Assembly (NCBI RefSeq): GCF_030010555.1
Contig: NZ_JASCQP010000018.1
Location: forward strand, 1 to 64,000
Length of the DNA stretch: 64,000 bases
From: Halomonas rhizosphaerae
GTDB taxonomy: Bacteria; Pseudomonadota; Gammaproteobacteria; Pseudomonadales; Halomonadaceae
Direction: 5' to 3'
Shown here: one piece after another, positions 35,607 to 44,217 of the stretch
Layout: every line of letters starts with the position of its first letter
How positions within the stretch are numbered: the first letter of the stretch is position 1
The notes under the pieces: generated by a model
What the model was told of the DNA's origin: nothing
What the model saw: only the letters and a program-made list of their open reading frames with translations
The model's database searches: none
Made by a program: the position numbers and the translations under genes

Positions 35607-36409
35607 TGGACGCGCTGCACGACGATACCCTGACGCTGTATGACGAGGCCTTCGCCAGCCGCTTCCTGCTCGGCACCGCCCTCTACCCCTCGCCCACGGT
35701 GATGCAGCAGGCCATCCGGGCCGCCGGCTGCGAGATGGTGACCCTGGGCCTGCGCCGGCAGAACCCCGCGGCCGGCGACGGCGAGGCCTTCTGGCAGATC
35801 CTGCGCGACAGCGGCTGCCGGCTGCTGCCCAACACCGCCGGCTGCCGCTCGGCCCGGGAGGCCATCACACTGGCGCAGATGTCGCGCGAGCTCTTCGACA
35901 CGCCCTGGATCAAGCTCGAGGTGATCGGCGACGACTACAACCTGCAGCCGGACCCCTTCGGTCTGCTGGAGGCGGCCCGGGAACTGATCGACCAGGGCTT
36001 CAAGGTGCTGCCCTACTGCACGGACGATCTTGTGCTCTGCCAGCGCCTGCGCGACGCCGGCTGCCAGGCGCTGATGCCCTGGGGCTCGCCCATCGGCACC
36101 GGCCGCGGCCTGATGAACCGCTACGCCCTCCAGACCCTGCGCCAGCGCCTCGACGTGCCGCTGATCATCGATGCCGGCCTGGGCGCGCCATCCCAGGCCG
36201 CCGAGGCCATGGAGATGGGCTTCGACGGCGTGCTGCTCAACACCGCCGTGGCCCGGGCCCATCGCCCGCCGCAGATGGCCGAGGCCTTTGCCGAGGCCAT
36301 CCGCGCCGGCCGCAAGGCCTACCTGGCCGGACTCATGCAGCAGCGCCAGACTGCCAGTCCCAGCACGCCGACGGTGGGCCAGCCCTTCTGGCATCGCGAT
36401 GGCAGATAG
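35606..36409 (+). CDS. thiG: Thiazole synthase ThiG
   Basis: 267 aa TIM-barrel enzyme making the thiazole phosphate carboxylate from DXP, dehydroglycine and ThiS thiocarboxylate. The Schiff-base Lys is in [18 protein letters not shown], with [15 protein letters not shown] and [20 protein letters not shown] as phosphate-binding blocks. The start is ATG 35606 with GGAGG 7 nt upstream; a longer frame to 35342 only reads through thiO and thiS. Confidence 0.96.
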   Translation: MDALHDDTLTLYDEAFASRFLLGTALYPSPTVMQQAIRAAGCEMVTLGLRRQNPAAGDGEAFWQILRDSGCRLLPNTAGCRSAREAITLAQMSRELFDTPWIKLEVIGDDYNLQPDPFGLLEAARELIDQGFKVLPYCTDDLVLCQRLRDAGCQALMPWGSPIGTGRGLMNRYALQTLRQRLDVPLIIDAGLGAPSQAAEAMEMGFDGVLLNTAVARAHRPPQMAEAFAEAIRAGRKAYLAGLMQQRQTASPSTPTVGQPFWHRDGR

Positions 36410-36501
36410 TCCCGGCGCAGGAGCCGCCGGGGGATGACGTCGGGACGGGGAAGTCTGCTATCGTCTGCCCGAGGCGACCCCGTAGACGAAAGGAGGCACC
36501 C

Positions 36502-37662
36502 ATGAGCAGCCAGACCCTCCCCGATACCATGGCCGCCATGCTGCTGACCGGGCATGGTGACGTCGACAAGCTGGTCTACCACGACGACGTGCCGACCCCG
36601 CGACCGGGGCCCGGCGAGGTGCTGGTGAAGGTCACGGCCACCGCCAAGAACAACACCGACCGCAAGGCCCGCGAGGGGCTCTATCCGGTGAAGAAGGGCG
36701 AGGTGACATCGTTTGCCATGGGCGGGACGACGACCCTGACCTTCCCGCGCATCCAGGGCGCCGACATCGCCGGGCGCGTGGTGTCGGTGGGCGACGGGGT
36801 CGAGGCCTCGCGGATCGGTGAGCGCGGCCTGCTCGACTTCAACCTCTATCCCGACGCCCGGCGCGACATCAACTTGACCCCGGACTACTACGGCCACGGC
36901 GCCGACGGCGGCTTCGCCGAATACGTCGCCGTGCCCTCGGACCAGTTCCACCATGTGCCCAACCCGGAGCTCAGCGACGCCGAACTCGCCGCCATGGGCA
37001 TGTGCTCCTACCAGACCGCCTACCATATGATGACATCCGCCCGAGTAAGCGCGGGTGAACGAATCCTCGTCAGCGGCGCCAGCGGCGGGGTCGGCACGGC
37101 GCTGATCCAGCTGTGCCGTATCGTCGGCGCGGTGCCCTATGCGGTGAGCCAGCAGGAGAAGGCCGAGGCCCTCAAGGCGCTCGGCGCCGAGGCGGTGATC
37201 GACCGCGGCGACCTGGCGGGCTTCGCCGAGCGGGTGCTCGAAGCCACCGGGGGCGCGCCCATCGACGCGGTGATGGACCTGGTCGGCGGCGAGATGACCG
37301 ACCGTTTCATCGACACCATGATCCAGGACATGAAGGCGCGCACCACCTACCCTCGCCTCTCCATCGCCGGCGCCAGCGGCGGCAACATCAGCGAGATCCT
37401 GTGGACGCGCATCTACCTCTATCAGGTGCAGATCTTCGGCGTCTCCCACGGTACCCGCGCGGAGGCCGAGCAGCTGATCGCCTGGATCCGTGCAGGCGAG
37501 CTCAGGCCGGTGCTGCACGCCGCCTTCCGGCTCTCCGACCTGCATCAGGCCGAGCGCTACTTCGTCAGCCGCGGCAGCAACTTCCTGGGCAAGATCGTGA
37601 TCGTCCCCGACAGCCAGTGGGACGAGCATGGCGCGCCCTTCGCCCTCGAGGGACACTCATGA
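36502..37662 (+). CDS. MDR-superfamily zinc-independent alcohol dehydrogenase/quinone oxidoreductase
   Basis: 386 aa. The GroES-like N-terminal domain (PRPGPGEVLVKVTATAKNNTD) is followed by a Rossmann domain with ILVSGASGGVGTALIQLC as the NADPH-binding turn. The Cys/His zinc ligands of classical alcohol dehydrogenases are not evident, so a quinone-oxidoreductase-like mechanism is more likely. It overlaps the next gene by 4 nt, so the two enzymes are co-translated and probably act in one pathway. AAAGGAGG precedes the ATG. Confidence 0.85.
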   Translation: MSSQTLPDTMAAMLLTGHGDVDKLVYHDDVPTPRPGPGEVLVKVTATAKNNTDRKAREGLYPVKKGEVTSFAMGGTTTLTFPRIQGADIAGRVVSVGDGVEASRIGERGLLDFNLYPDARRDINLTPDYYGHGADGGFAEYVAVPSDQFHHVPNPELSDAELAAMGMCSYQTAYHMMTSARVSAGERILVSGASGGVGTALIQLCRIVGAVPYAVSQQEKAEALKALGAEAVIDRGDLAGFAERVLEATGGAPIDAVMDLVGGEMTDRFIDTMIQDMKARTTYPRLSIAGASGGNISEILWTRIYLYQVQIFGVSHGTRAEAEQLIAWIRAGELRPVLHAAFRLSDLHQAERYFVSRGSNFLGKIVIVPDSQWDEHGAPFALEGHS

Positions 37663-38708
37663 GCCAGGCACTGACCCTGCAACTGATCGACACCCACGCC
37701 GGCGGCGATGTCAGCCGCATCGTGGTCGGTGGCATCGAGCCCCTGCCCGGCGCCACCGTCAGGGACCAGATGCACTACCTGCGCGACGACGCCGATGGCC
37801 TGCGCAAGCTGCTGCTGGAGGAGCCCTACGGCATTCCCGAGATGTCGGTCGACCTGATCGTGCCCGCCACCGACCCGGCCGCCGAGGTGGGCTACATCAT
37901 CATGGAGGTGATGGGCTATCCGATCTACTCCGGCTCCAACACCATCTGTACCGCCACGGCGGTGCTGGAAAGCGGCCTGGTGCCCAAGCAGGAGGGACGC
38001 CAGCGCTTCAAGCTGGAGTCGCCGGCAGGACTGGTGCAGATCGAGGCACTGGTCGAGAACGGCGTGGTGGAGGCGATCACCTGCGGGGGCCTGCCCAGCT
38101 ATATCGACACCTACCGCGCCAGCATCCATGTGCCTGGCATCGGCGACGTGACCTACAGCGTTGCCTACAGCGGCGGCTTCTACGCCCTGGTGGACGCCAC
38201 CGAGTTGGGCTTCCACCTCAACCGCGACGAGGAGCGGGAGCTCGCCGACTGTGCCCACCGGATCGTCGAGGCGATCCAGGCCGAACGCGGCTTCTCCCAC
38301 TACACCCTGGGCGACGTGGGTCCGCTGCCCTTCCTGCACTTCATGGGCCCCGTCGAACAGGTTGCCGACGACTTCTACCGCTCCCGCTCGACCACCTACG
38401 TGCATCCCGGCGTGATCTGCCGCAGCACCACCGGTACCGGCACCTCGGCGCGCCTGGCGCTGATGCGCCACGAGGGCACCATCGAGCCCGGTGACAAGCT
38501 GGAAACCGTCTCGCTGCGCGAGACCGGCTTCATCGGCGAGTTCACCGGCACGCGACAGGAAGGGACCCATACGGTCGTGGAGAACATCATCACCGGCAAG
38601 AGCTACGTGCTGGCCCGATCCGACATCGTGGTCAACTGCGACGACCCCCTGGTGGCGTGCGCCGGCCTGCACCATATCCTCAGCGCCGGCCAGGCCTCGT
38701 CCGACTGA
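37659..38708 (+). CDS. Proline-racemase-family protein with Ser/Thr in place of both catalytic Cys
   Basis: 349 aa. Family motifs are visible: LIDTHAGGDVSRIVVGG, AEVGYIIMEVMGYPIYSGSN and CRSTTGTGTSARLALMRHEG. Proline racemase and 4-hydroxyproline epimerase use two cysteines (MCGH and SPCGTGT); trans-3-hydroxy-L-proline dehydratases keep Cys/Thr. Here S91 aligns with the first Cys and T258 with the second, so a C/C racemase chemistry is not expected. Function may be dehydration or something different. Its overlap with the MDR reductase fits a dehydratase-plus-reductase pathway, but that is inference. The neighbouring amino-acid dehydrogenase is on the opposite strand. Confidence 0.85.
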   Translation: MSQALTLQLIDTHAGGDVSRIVVGGIEPLPGATVRDQMHYLRDDADGLRKLLLEEPYGIPEMSVDLIVPATDPAAEVGYIIMEVMGYPIYSGSNTICTATAVLESGLVPKQEGRQRFKLESPAGLVQIEALVENGVVEAITCGGLPSYIDTYRASIHVPGIGDVTYSVAYSGGFYALVDATELGFHLNRDEERELADCAHRIVEAIQAERGFSHYTLGDVGPLPFLHFMGPVEQVADDFYRSRSTTYVHPGVICRSTTGTGTSARLALMRHEGTIEPGDKLETVSLRETGFIGEFTGTRQEGTHTVVENIITGKSYVLARSDIVVNCDDPLVACAGLHHILSAGQASSD

Positions 38709-38757
38709 ACGCCGCCCGGCGGGCGACGTACTCGCCGGGCCCCGGGACGAGATCCGC

Positions 38758-39864
38758 TCACCAGGTCCGGCGAAAGCGCATCGCGGTGACCACCCGCTCC
38801 CGGGCCATCTCGACGGCCGCCTGACGGGGGAGCCCCCCGGTCGCCTCGGCCCGCTGCAGCACCTCGGTGACGTTGGCGCGGACCTTCTCCGCGATGCTGG
38901 CGAGGGCCTCCCCCTGGCTGCCGCCACGATGCTCGACGGCCGCGCAGATCACCCCGCCGGCATTGACGATGAAGTCCGGCAGCACCAGCACGCCGCGCTC
39001 GGCGAGCCGCCGCTCCGCGGCCTCGGTCACCGGGATGTTGGCCCCCTCCGCCACGACCCGGGCCCGAAGCCGATCCACGTTGCCCTCGTGGATGACGTCG
39101 GGCCGTGCCGCCGGAATCCAGATGTCGCACTCGGCGTCGATGATGGCATCGCGCCCCCCGCCCTCGCCGCCCGGGAACTCGGCCAGGCGTCCGCCCTGAC
39201 GCTTCCAGTCGACCAGCGCCGGGACATCGAGGCCCTCGGCTCGCGTCAGGCTGCCCGCGGAATCGGACGCCGCCACCAGTTGCGCGCCGCGCTCGACGAG
39301 AAAGCGCGCGGCGTTCATGCCGACCGCCCCGAAGCCCTGGATGGCGACCCGTGCGCCGGCGAGCGGGAAGGCCGCGAAGGGCTCGGCCGCCTCGAGGGCG
39401 ACGGCCAGGCCGAAACCGGTGGCACCGATCTCGTCCAGGGGAATGCCGCCGATCTCCCTCGGCAACCCCACCGAGCGCCCGATGACGTCGTGCACCCAGG
39501 CCATGGTGGTCTCGTCGGTGCCCATGTCCGGGCCGACGATGTAGTCCTTCACGTCCTTCAGCGCATGGGCGTAGGCGCGGACCAGCCGCTCCTTGTCAGC
39601 GGCCGGCATCCTGGGGTCGGCGAAGATCACCGCCTTGGCCCCGCCATGGGGCAGGCCGGCGGCCGCGTTCTTCAGGGTCATCGCGCGGGCCAGCCGCGCA
39701 CACTCCGCCAGGCTTACGTCCGGCGCCATGCGCGTCCCGCCGATGGCCGGCCCTGCCGCCACGTTGTCGACCACCAGGATGGCCCGGAGCCCCGTGGCCG
39801 GGTCATGCAGGTAGAGGATCTTCTCGGGCCCCAGGTCGTCGGCCAGATCGAAGGCATCGCGCAT
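38758..39864 (-). CDS. Glu/Leu/Phe/Val dehydrogenase family
   Basis: 368 aa NAD(P)-dependent oxidative deaminase. Substrate-binding GLPHGGAKAVIFADPR includes the catalytic Lys; the PDMGTDE Asp and the Rossmann turn AIQGFGAVGMNAARFL are present, and FIVNAGGVICAAVEH is the C-terminal family block. Length matches leucine/phenylalanine dehydrogenases rather than the longer glutamate enzymes, but substrate cannot be read. ATG 39864 has GGGGAG 8 nt upstream; GTG 39882 is an alternative. Converges on the proline-racemase-like gene. Confidence 0.88.
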   Translation of the reverse strand: MRDAFDLADDLGPEKILYLHDPATGLRAILVVDNVAAGPAIGGTRMAPDVSLAECARLARAMTLKNAAAGLPHGGAKAVIFADPRMPAADKERLVRAYAHALKDVKDYIVGPDMGTDETTMAWVHDVIGRSVGLPREIGGIPLDEIGATGFGLAVALEAAEPFAAFPLAGARVAIQGFGAVGMNAARFLVERGAQLVAASDSAGSLTRAEGLDVPALVDWKRQGGRLAEFPGGEGGGRDAIIDAECDIWIPAARPDVIHEGNVDRLRARVVAEGANIPVTEAAERRLAERGVLVLPDFIVNAGGVICAAVEHRGGSQGEALASIAEKVRANVTEVLQRAEATGGLPRQAAVEMARERVVTAMRFRRTW

Positions 39865-39967
39865 CGCCGCACTCCCCAACACGTCTCCCTGAGGTCAAGC
39901 TAGCAGGCTTCGCCCGGAATGGCGCCATGACGGACGGGACTCCCTGGGGCAGGACGTCAGGCCGGCG

Positions 39968-41071
39968 TCACCGCCAGCGCCAGTCCAGCTCGAAGGGCGT
40001 GATGTCGCGGAAGGTGCCGGCCCGGCTCATCTCGCGCCGCAGGGGGAAGGCCGCCAGGGCCTCGGCCGGGTCGAGTCGCGCCAGTCGGTCGAAGTCGATA
40101 CCCTCCCACGACTCGCGGGTGACCTTGGCGCTGAAGAGGTAGCGGGTCCGGAACTCGCCGCTGTCCGGGACCTTGACCCGGTGATGGCCGGAGACCAGCA
40201 CACGCTCGATGCCCGGCAGCCGCGCGAAGACCGTGCCCAGCACGCGGAAGGCCACGCCATGCACGTGGCGCCGATAGAGCTCGCGCTGTCGCGTGGCGCC
40301 GAGCTTGCGCGGCGAGAGCTTGAGGCGCTTGGCCGGCATGGTCCAATAGCGGTCGGGCAGCTCCTCCTCGCCGGGCAGGTCGATGTCCAGGGCGATGGTG
40401 CGACAGTCGTCACTCAGTTCGAAGTCGACCAGCGTCTCGCGCGGCCAGCCCAGCTCCTCCAGCCGCTCAGCCAGCGTCTGCTGCATGGCCTCCGGGTCGT
40501 CCCAGGCCGCGACCTCCTCGCGCTGCTGACGCTCGAACTCGCGGGCATCGAACTCGGCCTTCTCCCATTCCCAGGCACGATAGGCCTGCGCATGCGACGC
40601 CTCGCGGCGCGCGTTCTCCCGCTCGAGCCGTGCCCGGGCAGCCGGCCAGAGGGCATGCCGCCAGTCGGGCTGTTCCGGGGTCACCGGCGAGGGAGGAGAC
40701 ACCGGGTAGCTGCGCGGCTGATAGCCGGCGGCCCCTGGTGGCGGCGTCTGCTCGTGCAGGCACTCGAGAGAGTCGAGATCGGCGTTGAGTTGCTCGCAGT
40801 GCGAGGCGAGTGCTGCGCGTATCGCCGCCTCGCCCTGGCGCCGCAGCGCCCGGGCCTCGGCATCGGGAAGGCGGCGCCCATCGGGATGCCGGTAGCGGAT
40901 CTCCCCGTTGGCGGCGATATCCAGATACACCGGCAGGCCCTCGCCTCCCTCACCGGATGCCAGCTGCAGACGGATACCGGGCGGTCCGACCGAGAGCCCG
41001 GGACGCAGCCTGCAGGTAATGAGTCGCGCACCGGGTGCGAGACGAATGCGACGCTGGAAGCGAAATCCCAC
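39968..41071 (-). CDS. DUF4236-like N-terminus protein, last chromosomal gene before prophage
   Basis: 367 aa. The first ~50 residues (MGFRFQRRIRLAPGARLITC) match the short DUF4236 pattern. The middle (about 160-220) is a charged coiled coil (ENARREASHAQAYRAWEWEK), and the C-terminal ~150 residues form a separate domain (IALDIDLPGEEELPDRYWTM, HVHGVAFRVLGTVFARLPGI, HHRVKVPDSGEFRTRYLFSA). No catalytic motif is recognised. A small frame at 41086-41215 upstream is not called. Function unknown. Confidence 0.7.
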   Translation of the reverse strand: MGFRFQRRIRLAPGARLITCRLRPGLSVGPPGIRLQLASGEGGEGLPVYLDIAANGEIRYRHPDGRRLPDAEARALRRQGEAAIRAALASHCEQLNADLDSLECLHEQTPPPGAAGYQPRSYPVSPPSPVTPEQPDWRHALWPAARARLERENARREASHAQAYRAWEWEKAEFDAREFERQQREEVAAWDDPEAMQQTLAERLEELGWPRETLVDFELSDDCRTIALDIDLPGEEELPDRYWTMPAKRLKLSPRKLGATRQRELYRRHVHGVAFRVLGTVFARLPGIERVLVSGHHRVKVPDSGEFRTRYLFSAKVTRESWEGIDFDRLARLDPAEALAAFPLRREMSRAGTFRDITPFELDWRWR

Positions 41072-41256
41072 GATGGCCTCTCCCTGATGACCGGACCCGA
41101 GCTACAGGGTACTGCACTGTTCGTCATTCGTAACGAAGGATATCGGGCCGCCATGCGAGCACTGGCATTCGCCAAGCTGGGCGAGGAAATCGACCTGCCG
41201 GAAGGACTTCAATAGCCACCAACCGTGGCGAATTTTTCGGGAGTTTTACGGGCGCA

Positions 41257-41290
41257 CAAAAAAGCCGCCTAGCGGGGTGCGCTAAGCGGC
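41257..41290 (-). terminator. Rho-independent terminator of the split tRNA-Ala gene
   Basis: On the minus strand: stem AGCCGCTTAGCG/CGCTAGGCGGCT (12 bp, one mismatch), 5-nt loop CACCC, then TTTTTT. It lies 18 nt beyond the 3' end of the tRNA fragment. It belongs to the chromosomal tRNA transcript and stayed on the left when the prophage split the gene. Confidence 0.9.
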
Positions 41291-41307
41291 TGATTCGATG
41301 TGTCTTG

Positions 41308-41357
41308 TTGGTGGAGCCTAGCGGGATCGAACCGCTGACCTCAACACTGCCAGTGTT
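41308..41357 (-). tRNA. 3' half of tRNA-Ala(GGC): prophage attachment-site remnant
   Basis: The minus strand carries anticodon stem-loop AACACTGGCAGTGTT (anticodon GGC), variable loop GAGGTC, T-arm AGCGGTTCGATCCCGCT, acceptor strand GGCTCCA and CCA. The 5' half is missing: upstream bases (TAGGGCAGGGCAGAGGT) do not form a D-arm or acceptor strand. This is the duplicated att core left at one phage end. By orientation, the complete tRNA should be rebuilt at the other end, beyond 64,000. It is a fragment, not a functional tRNA. Confidence 0.9.
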
Positions 41358-41510
41358 ACCTCTGCCCTGCCCTAACTCCATGCCCTCATTGATGTTTCAC
41401 CTCATAGAGGTGTCGATATATACAGCACATGCGACGACGGTGGTTCGCGGCGAGCCAGGGAGGTTTTACGAGGGAATCTTGCCCGCCATGTCGCCCCGCC
41501 CGACACCTCG

Positions 41511-42581
41511 CTAATCCGCATAGGCCAGATAGGTCACGACGATAATGATGCCCAGCACGATCAGCCAGGTCGGCCAGCCCTCGCTAACCTCCCAGCCGGC
41601 GCCGCTGGATTGCCGCTGAGCGACCGATGCCGTTTCGCGATTGACGTACGGAGAGTCCTGATGGCTGGGCCACTGCGCCATCGCCTGGATCACACCGAGG
41701 GTGGTCTGGCAGTCGGTCATTGCTCGGTGCGGGGTGCCGGTAACGCGCACGCCGGTCTGTCTCGCGGCATTGCCCAGCTTCTGCCAGCGCCCGCCGGGGC
41801 AATACCACTCGGCGTAGGCGTGCATCGCACAATCGAAAGTTACCCCGCGCGGCATCTCCACCCCATGCGCCTCGAGGGAATGGCGCAGCAGGCGCTCGTC
41901 GAACTCAGCGTTGTAGGTGACCACGCGCCGATCCTGGAGGATGGCCCGCAGGTGTATGGCCAGATCGGCCACAGTGGGGGCGCCGCGCAAGTGCTCACGG
42001 CTGATGCCGTGGATCTCATGGGCCTTCGGGCCGATGGGGGCAGAGGGCTTGACCAGTGTGTTGAGCAGCTCCCGGCCCTGCATGTCGATGATGGCCAGCT
42101 CGAGCACCTGGGCGTTCTCGCTGAGGCCGGTGGTCTCGGTGTCGAGGATCACGGTCTCGGGGTCGTCGAGCCACTCCTGTGCCAGCTGCTGCTCCGGCGT
42201 CGACAGGGGGCGGCTTTCGGCCTTCAGCTGCACCAGCTGGTCGGCCTGGCGGCGGGTTGTCTCAAGGGTAAGCTGCTCGCCGTCCTTGAACTGCATCTCC
42301 ACCAGATAGCGGGTCTTGCCGTAGAACGAGCCGACGATGCACAACACCAAGGCAACGATAAACCCGAGCGGGCCGAAGAGCGCGCCGAACAGGATACCCA
42401 GAAACAGCAGGCCGAGCAGAAAGGTGAACCAGGCGAAGCGTCGCTCCTTCTCCTGGCGGGTAGCAACACTGGCCAGTGCACCGGGAGGATAGAGGGCCCC
42501 GCGGCTGGCGTTGATGCGCACGCCTTGAGAGCCGACCTGGATCCTGCCGCGGGTACCGAATGAACCGCCGATGATGCGCAT
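41511..42581 (-). CDS. Membrane-anchored DEDDh 3'-5' exonuclease, prophage edge gene
   Basis: 356 aa. A short N-terminal domain is followed by two transmembrane helices at about 51-69 and 72-88 (WFTFLLGLLFLGILFGALFG, LGFIVALVLCIVGSFYG). A full DnaQ-type nuclease follows with D147, E149 (ILDTETTGL), D228 (TYNAEFDERLL), H285 and D290 (PHRAMTDCQ). A C-terminal transmembrane helix lies near 338-353. It is the leftmost phage gene, beside the attachment site, where phages usually carry accessory cargo. A role in superinfection exclusion or defence is plausible but unproven; alternatively it is a lysogenic-conversion gene. Similar chemistry occurs in the chromosomal exonuclease-sensor at 23.2 kb. 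Confidence 0.87.
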   Translation of the reverse strand: MRIIGGSFGTRGRIQVGSQGVRINASRGALYPPGALASVATRQEKERRFAWFTFLLGLLFLGILFGALFGPLGFIVALVLCIVGSFYGKTRYLVEMQFKDGEQLTLETTRRQADQLVQLKAESRPLSTPEQQLAQEWLDDPETVILDTETTGLSENAQVLELAIIDMQGRELLNTLVKPSAPIGPKAHEIHGISREHLRGAPTVADLAIHLRAILQDRRVVTYNAEFDERLLRHSLEAHGVEMPRGVTFDCAMHAYAEWYCPGGRWQKLGNAARQTGVRVTGTPHRAMTDCQTTLGVIQAMAQWPSHQDSPYVNRETASVAQRQSSGAGWEVSEGWPTWLIVLGIIIVVTYLAYAD

Positions 42582-42679
42582 GTTGCCTCCTGCTGCGATG
42601 TGACGTCCTTGTCAGCCCGCACGCTGGCGGGTTTAGGCTGTCAGCATAGCACCAGGCGAGATCGATAAAGAGAAAGCTC

Positions 42680-42982
42680 ATGGACGACCCCACCCGCTAC
42701 CGCCTCACCACCTGGCGCAAGCGCCTCGAGCGGCAGGGCTGGGTGAGCCTGCGCCGGAGACGGCCGCCGGGCAATCGGCTGGTTGAGTATCACGTGATCT
42801 GGCAGGGCCGGCTGATCAGCGGGCGGGTGCGTCTGAGTGAGCTGGATCGCGATGCGGGGTTCTGGCAACCGGGCTCGCCGGTGTACCTGCTGGAGCGGGG
42901 CCAGGATGTCGTGGAGGGAGTGTGGCGGGTGGCGAAGGATCAAGCGGCCGTCCCTGGCCAGATGGTGCGATCGATGCCCTGA
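42680..42982 (+). CDS. Hypothetical phage-edge protein
   Basis: 100 aa, basic, starting MDDPTRYRLTTWRKRLERQG; contains R-rich and W-rich stretches and no signal or membrane segment. Divergent from the exonuclease with a 98-bp gap holding both promoters. AGAAAG precedes the ATG weakly. Unknown function. Confidence 0.6.
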   Translation: MDDPTRYRLTTWRKRLERQGWVSLRRRRPPGNRLVEYHVIWQGRLISGRVRLSELDRDAGFWQPGSPVYLLERGQDVVEGVWRVAKDQAAVPGQMVRSMP

Positions 42983-43049
42983 CGCATGGAGGGACCTTGT
43001 CTGGCTGGGCTGTCATCATGGTGACCTTTCCTCAAGGGAGTTCCTCACC

Positions 43050-43280
43050 ATGTTGACGACTATCGGTCTTCTGCTGGATATGACAGGTGTCGCCCTGCTC
43101 TTCTTCTTCCCGCCGAGCTTGCCAGCGCACGAGAAGCCGGTGGGCAACCGGGTCACGACCTCGCCCGCGCTGGAAGCAGAGCGGGCGAGGCTCGCCGGTA
43201 AGCGCAAGACGTCCAACCGGATCGCACGGCTTGCGCTGGCCTTGCTCTTCATTGGCTTCGGGCTGCAGATCTTAGGGTAG
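43050..43280 (+). CDS. Small two-TM phage membrane protein
   Basis: 76 aa with transmembrane helices at about 3-22 (TTIGLLLDMTGVALLFFFPP) and 58-75 (IARLALALLFIGFGLQIL) and a charged loop between. Start ATG 43050 has AAGGGAG upstream. With the flanking membrane exonuclease it makes a small membrane-associated accessory cluster at the phage end. Function unknown. Confidence 0.65.
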   Translation: MLTTIGLLLDMTGVALLFFFPPSLPAHEKPVGNRVTTSPALEAERARLAGKRKTSNRIARLALALLFIGFGLQILG

Positions 43281-43287
43281 TGATCCA

Positions 43288-44217
43288 TCACACGTTCGGG
43301 TCGGTGAACTCATCACCGCTGACGCGCGCGATCTGCTTGCCCCCGCTGTAGAGATACCCGTCGCCACCATTGATGGCATCAATCGTTTTCCAGTTCGACT
43401 GACCCGAGGCCCTGAGCGTAATTCTGGCGCCGTTCTCCGGATCGCAAAGATCGATGGAGTCACGTGGGGCGGAGTAGCTGCCGTCCTGGTCCGGGTCGTA
43501 CTTCGAGCCGACGATCTGGCCGTTGACGATGGCGAGGTTGGTGCAGCCGTCGGAGGGCCAGGAATCGGCGCGAGGGATCTCATCCTCTGGCGTCACGCCG
43601 GCTACTGATCTCGCCACACCGGCGCCCACCACACACCCATTCTCATTGGATGTTCGGTAGGTGTAGCTGACCCCGGCACAACTTGAACTGTCTCCGTCCT
43701 TCCGTTTGTAGCAGTAGTCGCCTTGAGAGGCGAAAACATCAGAGGCATAGAACGCCTGGTCAGGGGTGGCATAATTATCTTCCTCTGTTGTGCTGCTGTG
43801 ATACCACCTGCATCCCTGCACAAAATCTGGATCAGTAGGCGGCTGACTAGGCCCATCCCACTCGTCAGGCGGAATAAAGCCGGCCCCATCAAAACAGATA
43901 GGCTCTCCCGTCGCACAATCGGTCACCCCGGACAAGGTGCCGTCGCCGCTGGAGAGTTTCGCGGGGTCGCTTGAGTCGAGCCCGCCCTGGCCCGCTTCAT
44001 CGGCATCTGGGTCGCGCTCCGCTGTGCCCGGGTTCGCGCTGCTGGACGTCGAGCCGTCGCAGCACAGTCGAGACTCCTCCGCCTCCGACGTGCCGACGCC
44101 TGCTGATGACGCCTTGCCGCCTTTGTTCTGGCCTTCACCCAGCAGGGCGCGGCGCTCTTCGGGCGTTAGCGCCAGGCTGCGGACAGCGCTGGCGATGCGT
44201 TGACGGTTGGCGCTCAT
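43288..44217 (-). CDS. Phage virion-associated protein, Cys-containing, tail-end region
   Basis: 309 aa. N-terminal helix MSANRQRIASAVRSLALTPE, a Ser/Gly/Asp-rich linker (about 35-95), then a Cys- and aromatic-rich domain (CATGEPICFDGAGFIPPDEW, QGCRWYHSS, GDYCYKRKDGDSSSCAG). Last gene of the tail module, in the position of a tail fibre or receptor-binding accessory protein. Start overlaps the upstream stop by 4 nt (ATGA). Family not recognised. Confidence 0.75.
   Translation of the reverse strand: MSANRQRIASAVRSLALTPEERRALLGEGQNKGGKASSAGVGTSEAEESRLCCDGSTSSSANPGTAERDPDADEAGQGGLDSSDPAKLSSGDGTLSGVTDCATGEPICFDGAGFIPPDEWDGPSQPPTDPDFVQGCRWYHSSTTEEDNYATPDQAFYASDVFASQGDYCYKRKDGDSSSCAGVSYTYRTSNENGCVVGAGVARSVAGVTPEDEIPRADSWPSDGCTNLAIVNGQIVGSKYDPDQDGSYSAPRDSIDLCDPENGARITLRASGQSNWKTIDAINGGDGYLYSGGKQIARVSGDEFTDPNV

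Noticed and set aside
41086-41215. Short plus-strand frame MTGPELQGTALFVIRNEGYR upstream of the attachment site
   Set aside because: No ribosome site of note, overlaps the DUF4236 gene promoter region and its shadow frame, and has no recognisable relatives in what I can judge.
41305-41514. Plus-strand ORF beginning MLVEPSGIEPLTST over the tRNA fragment
   Set aside because: This is the well-known artefact of translating a tRNA 3' end antisense; it follows the split tRNA-Ala exactly.
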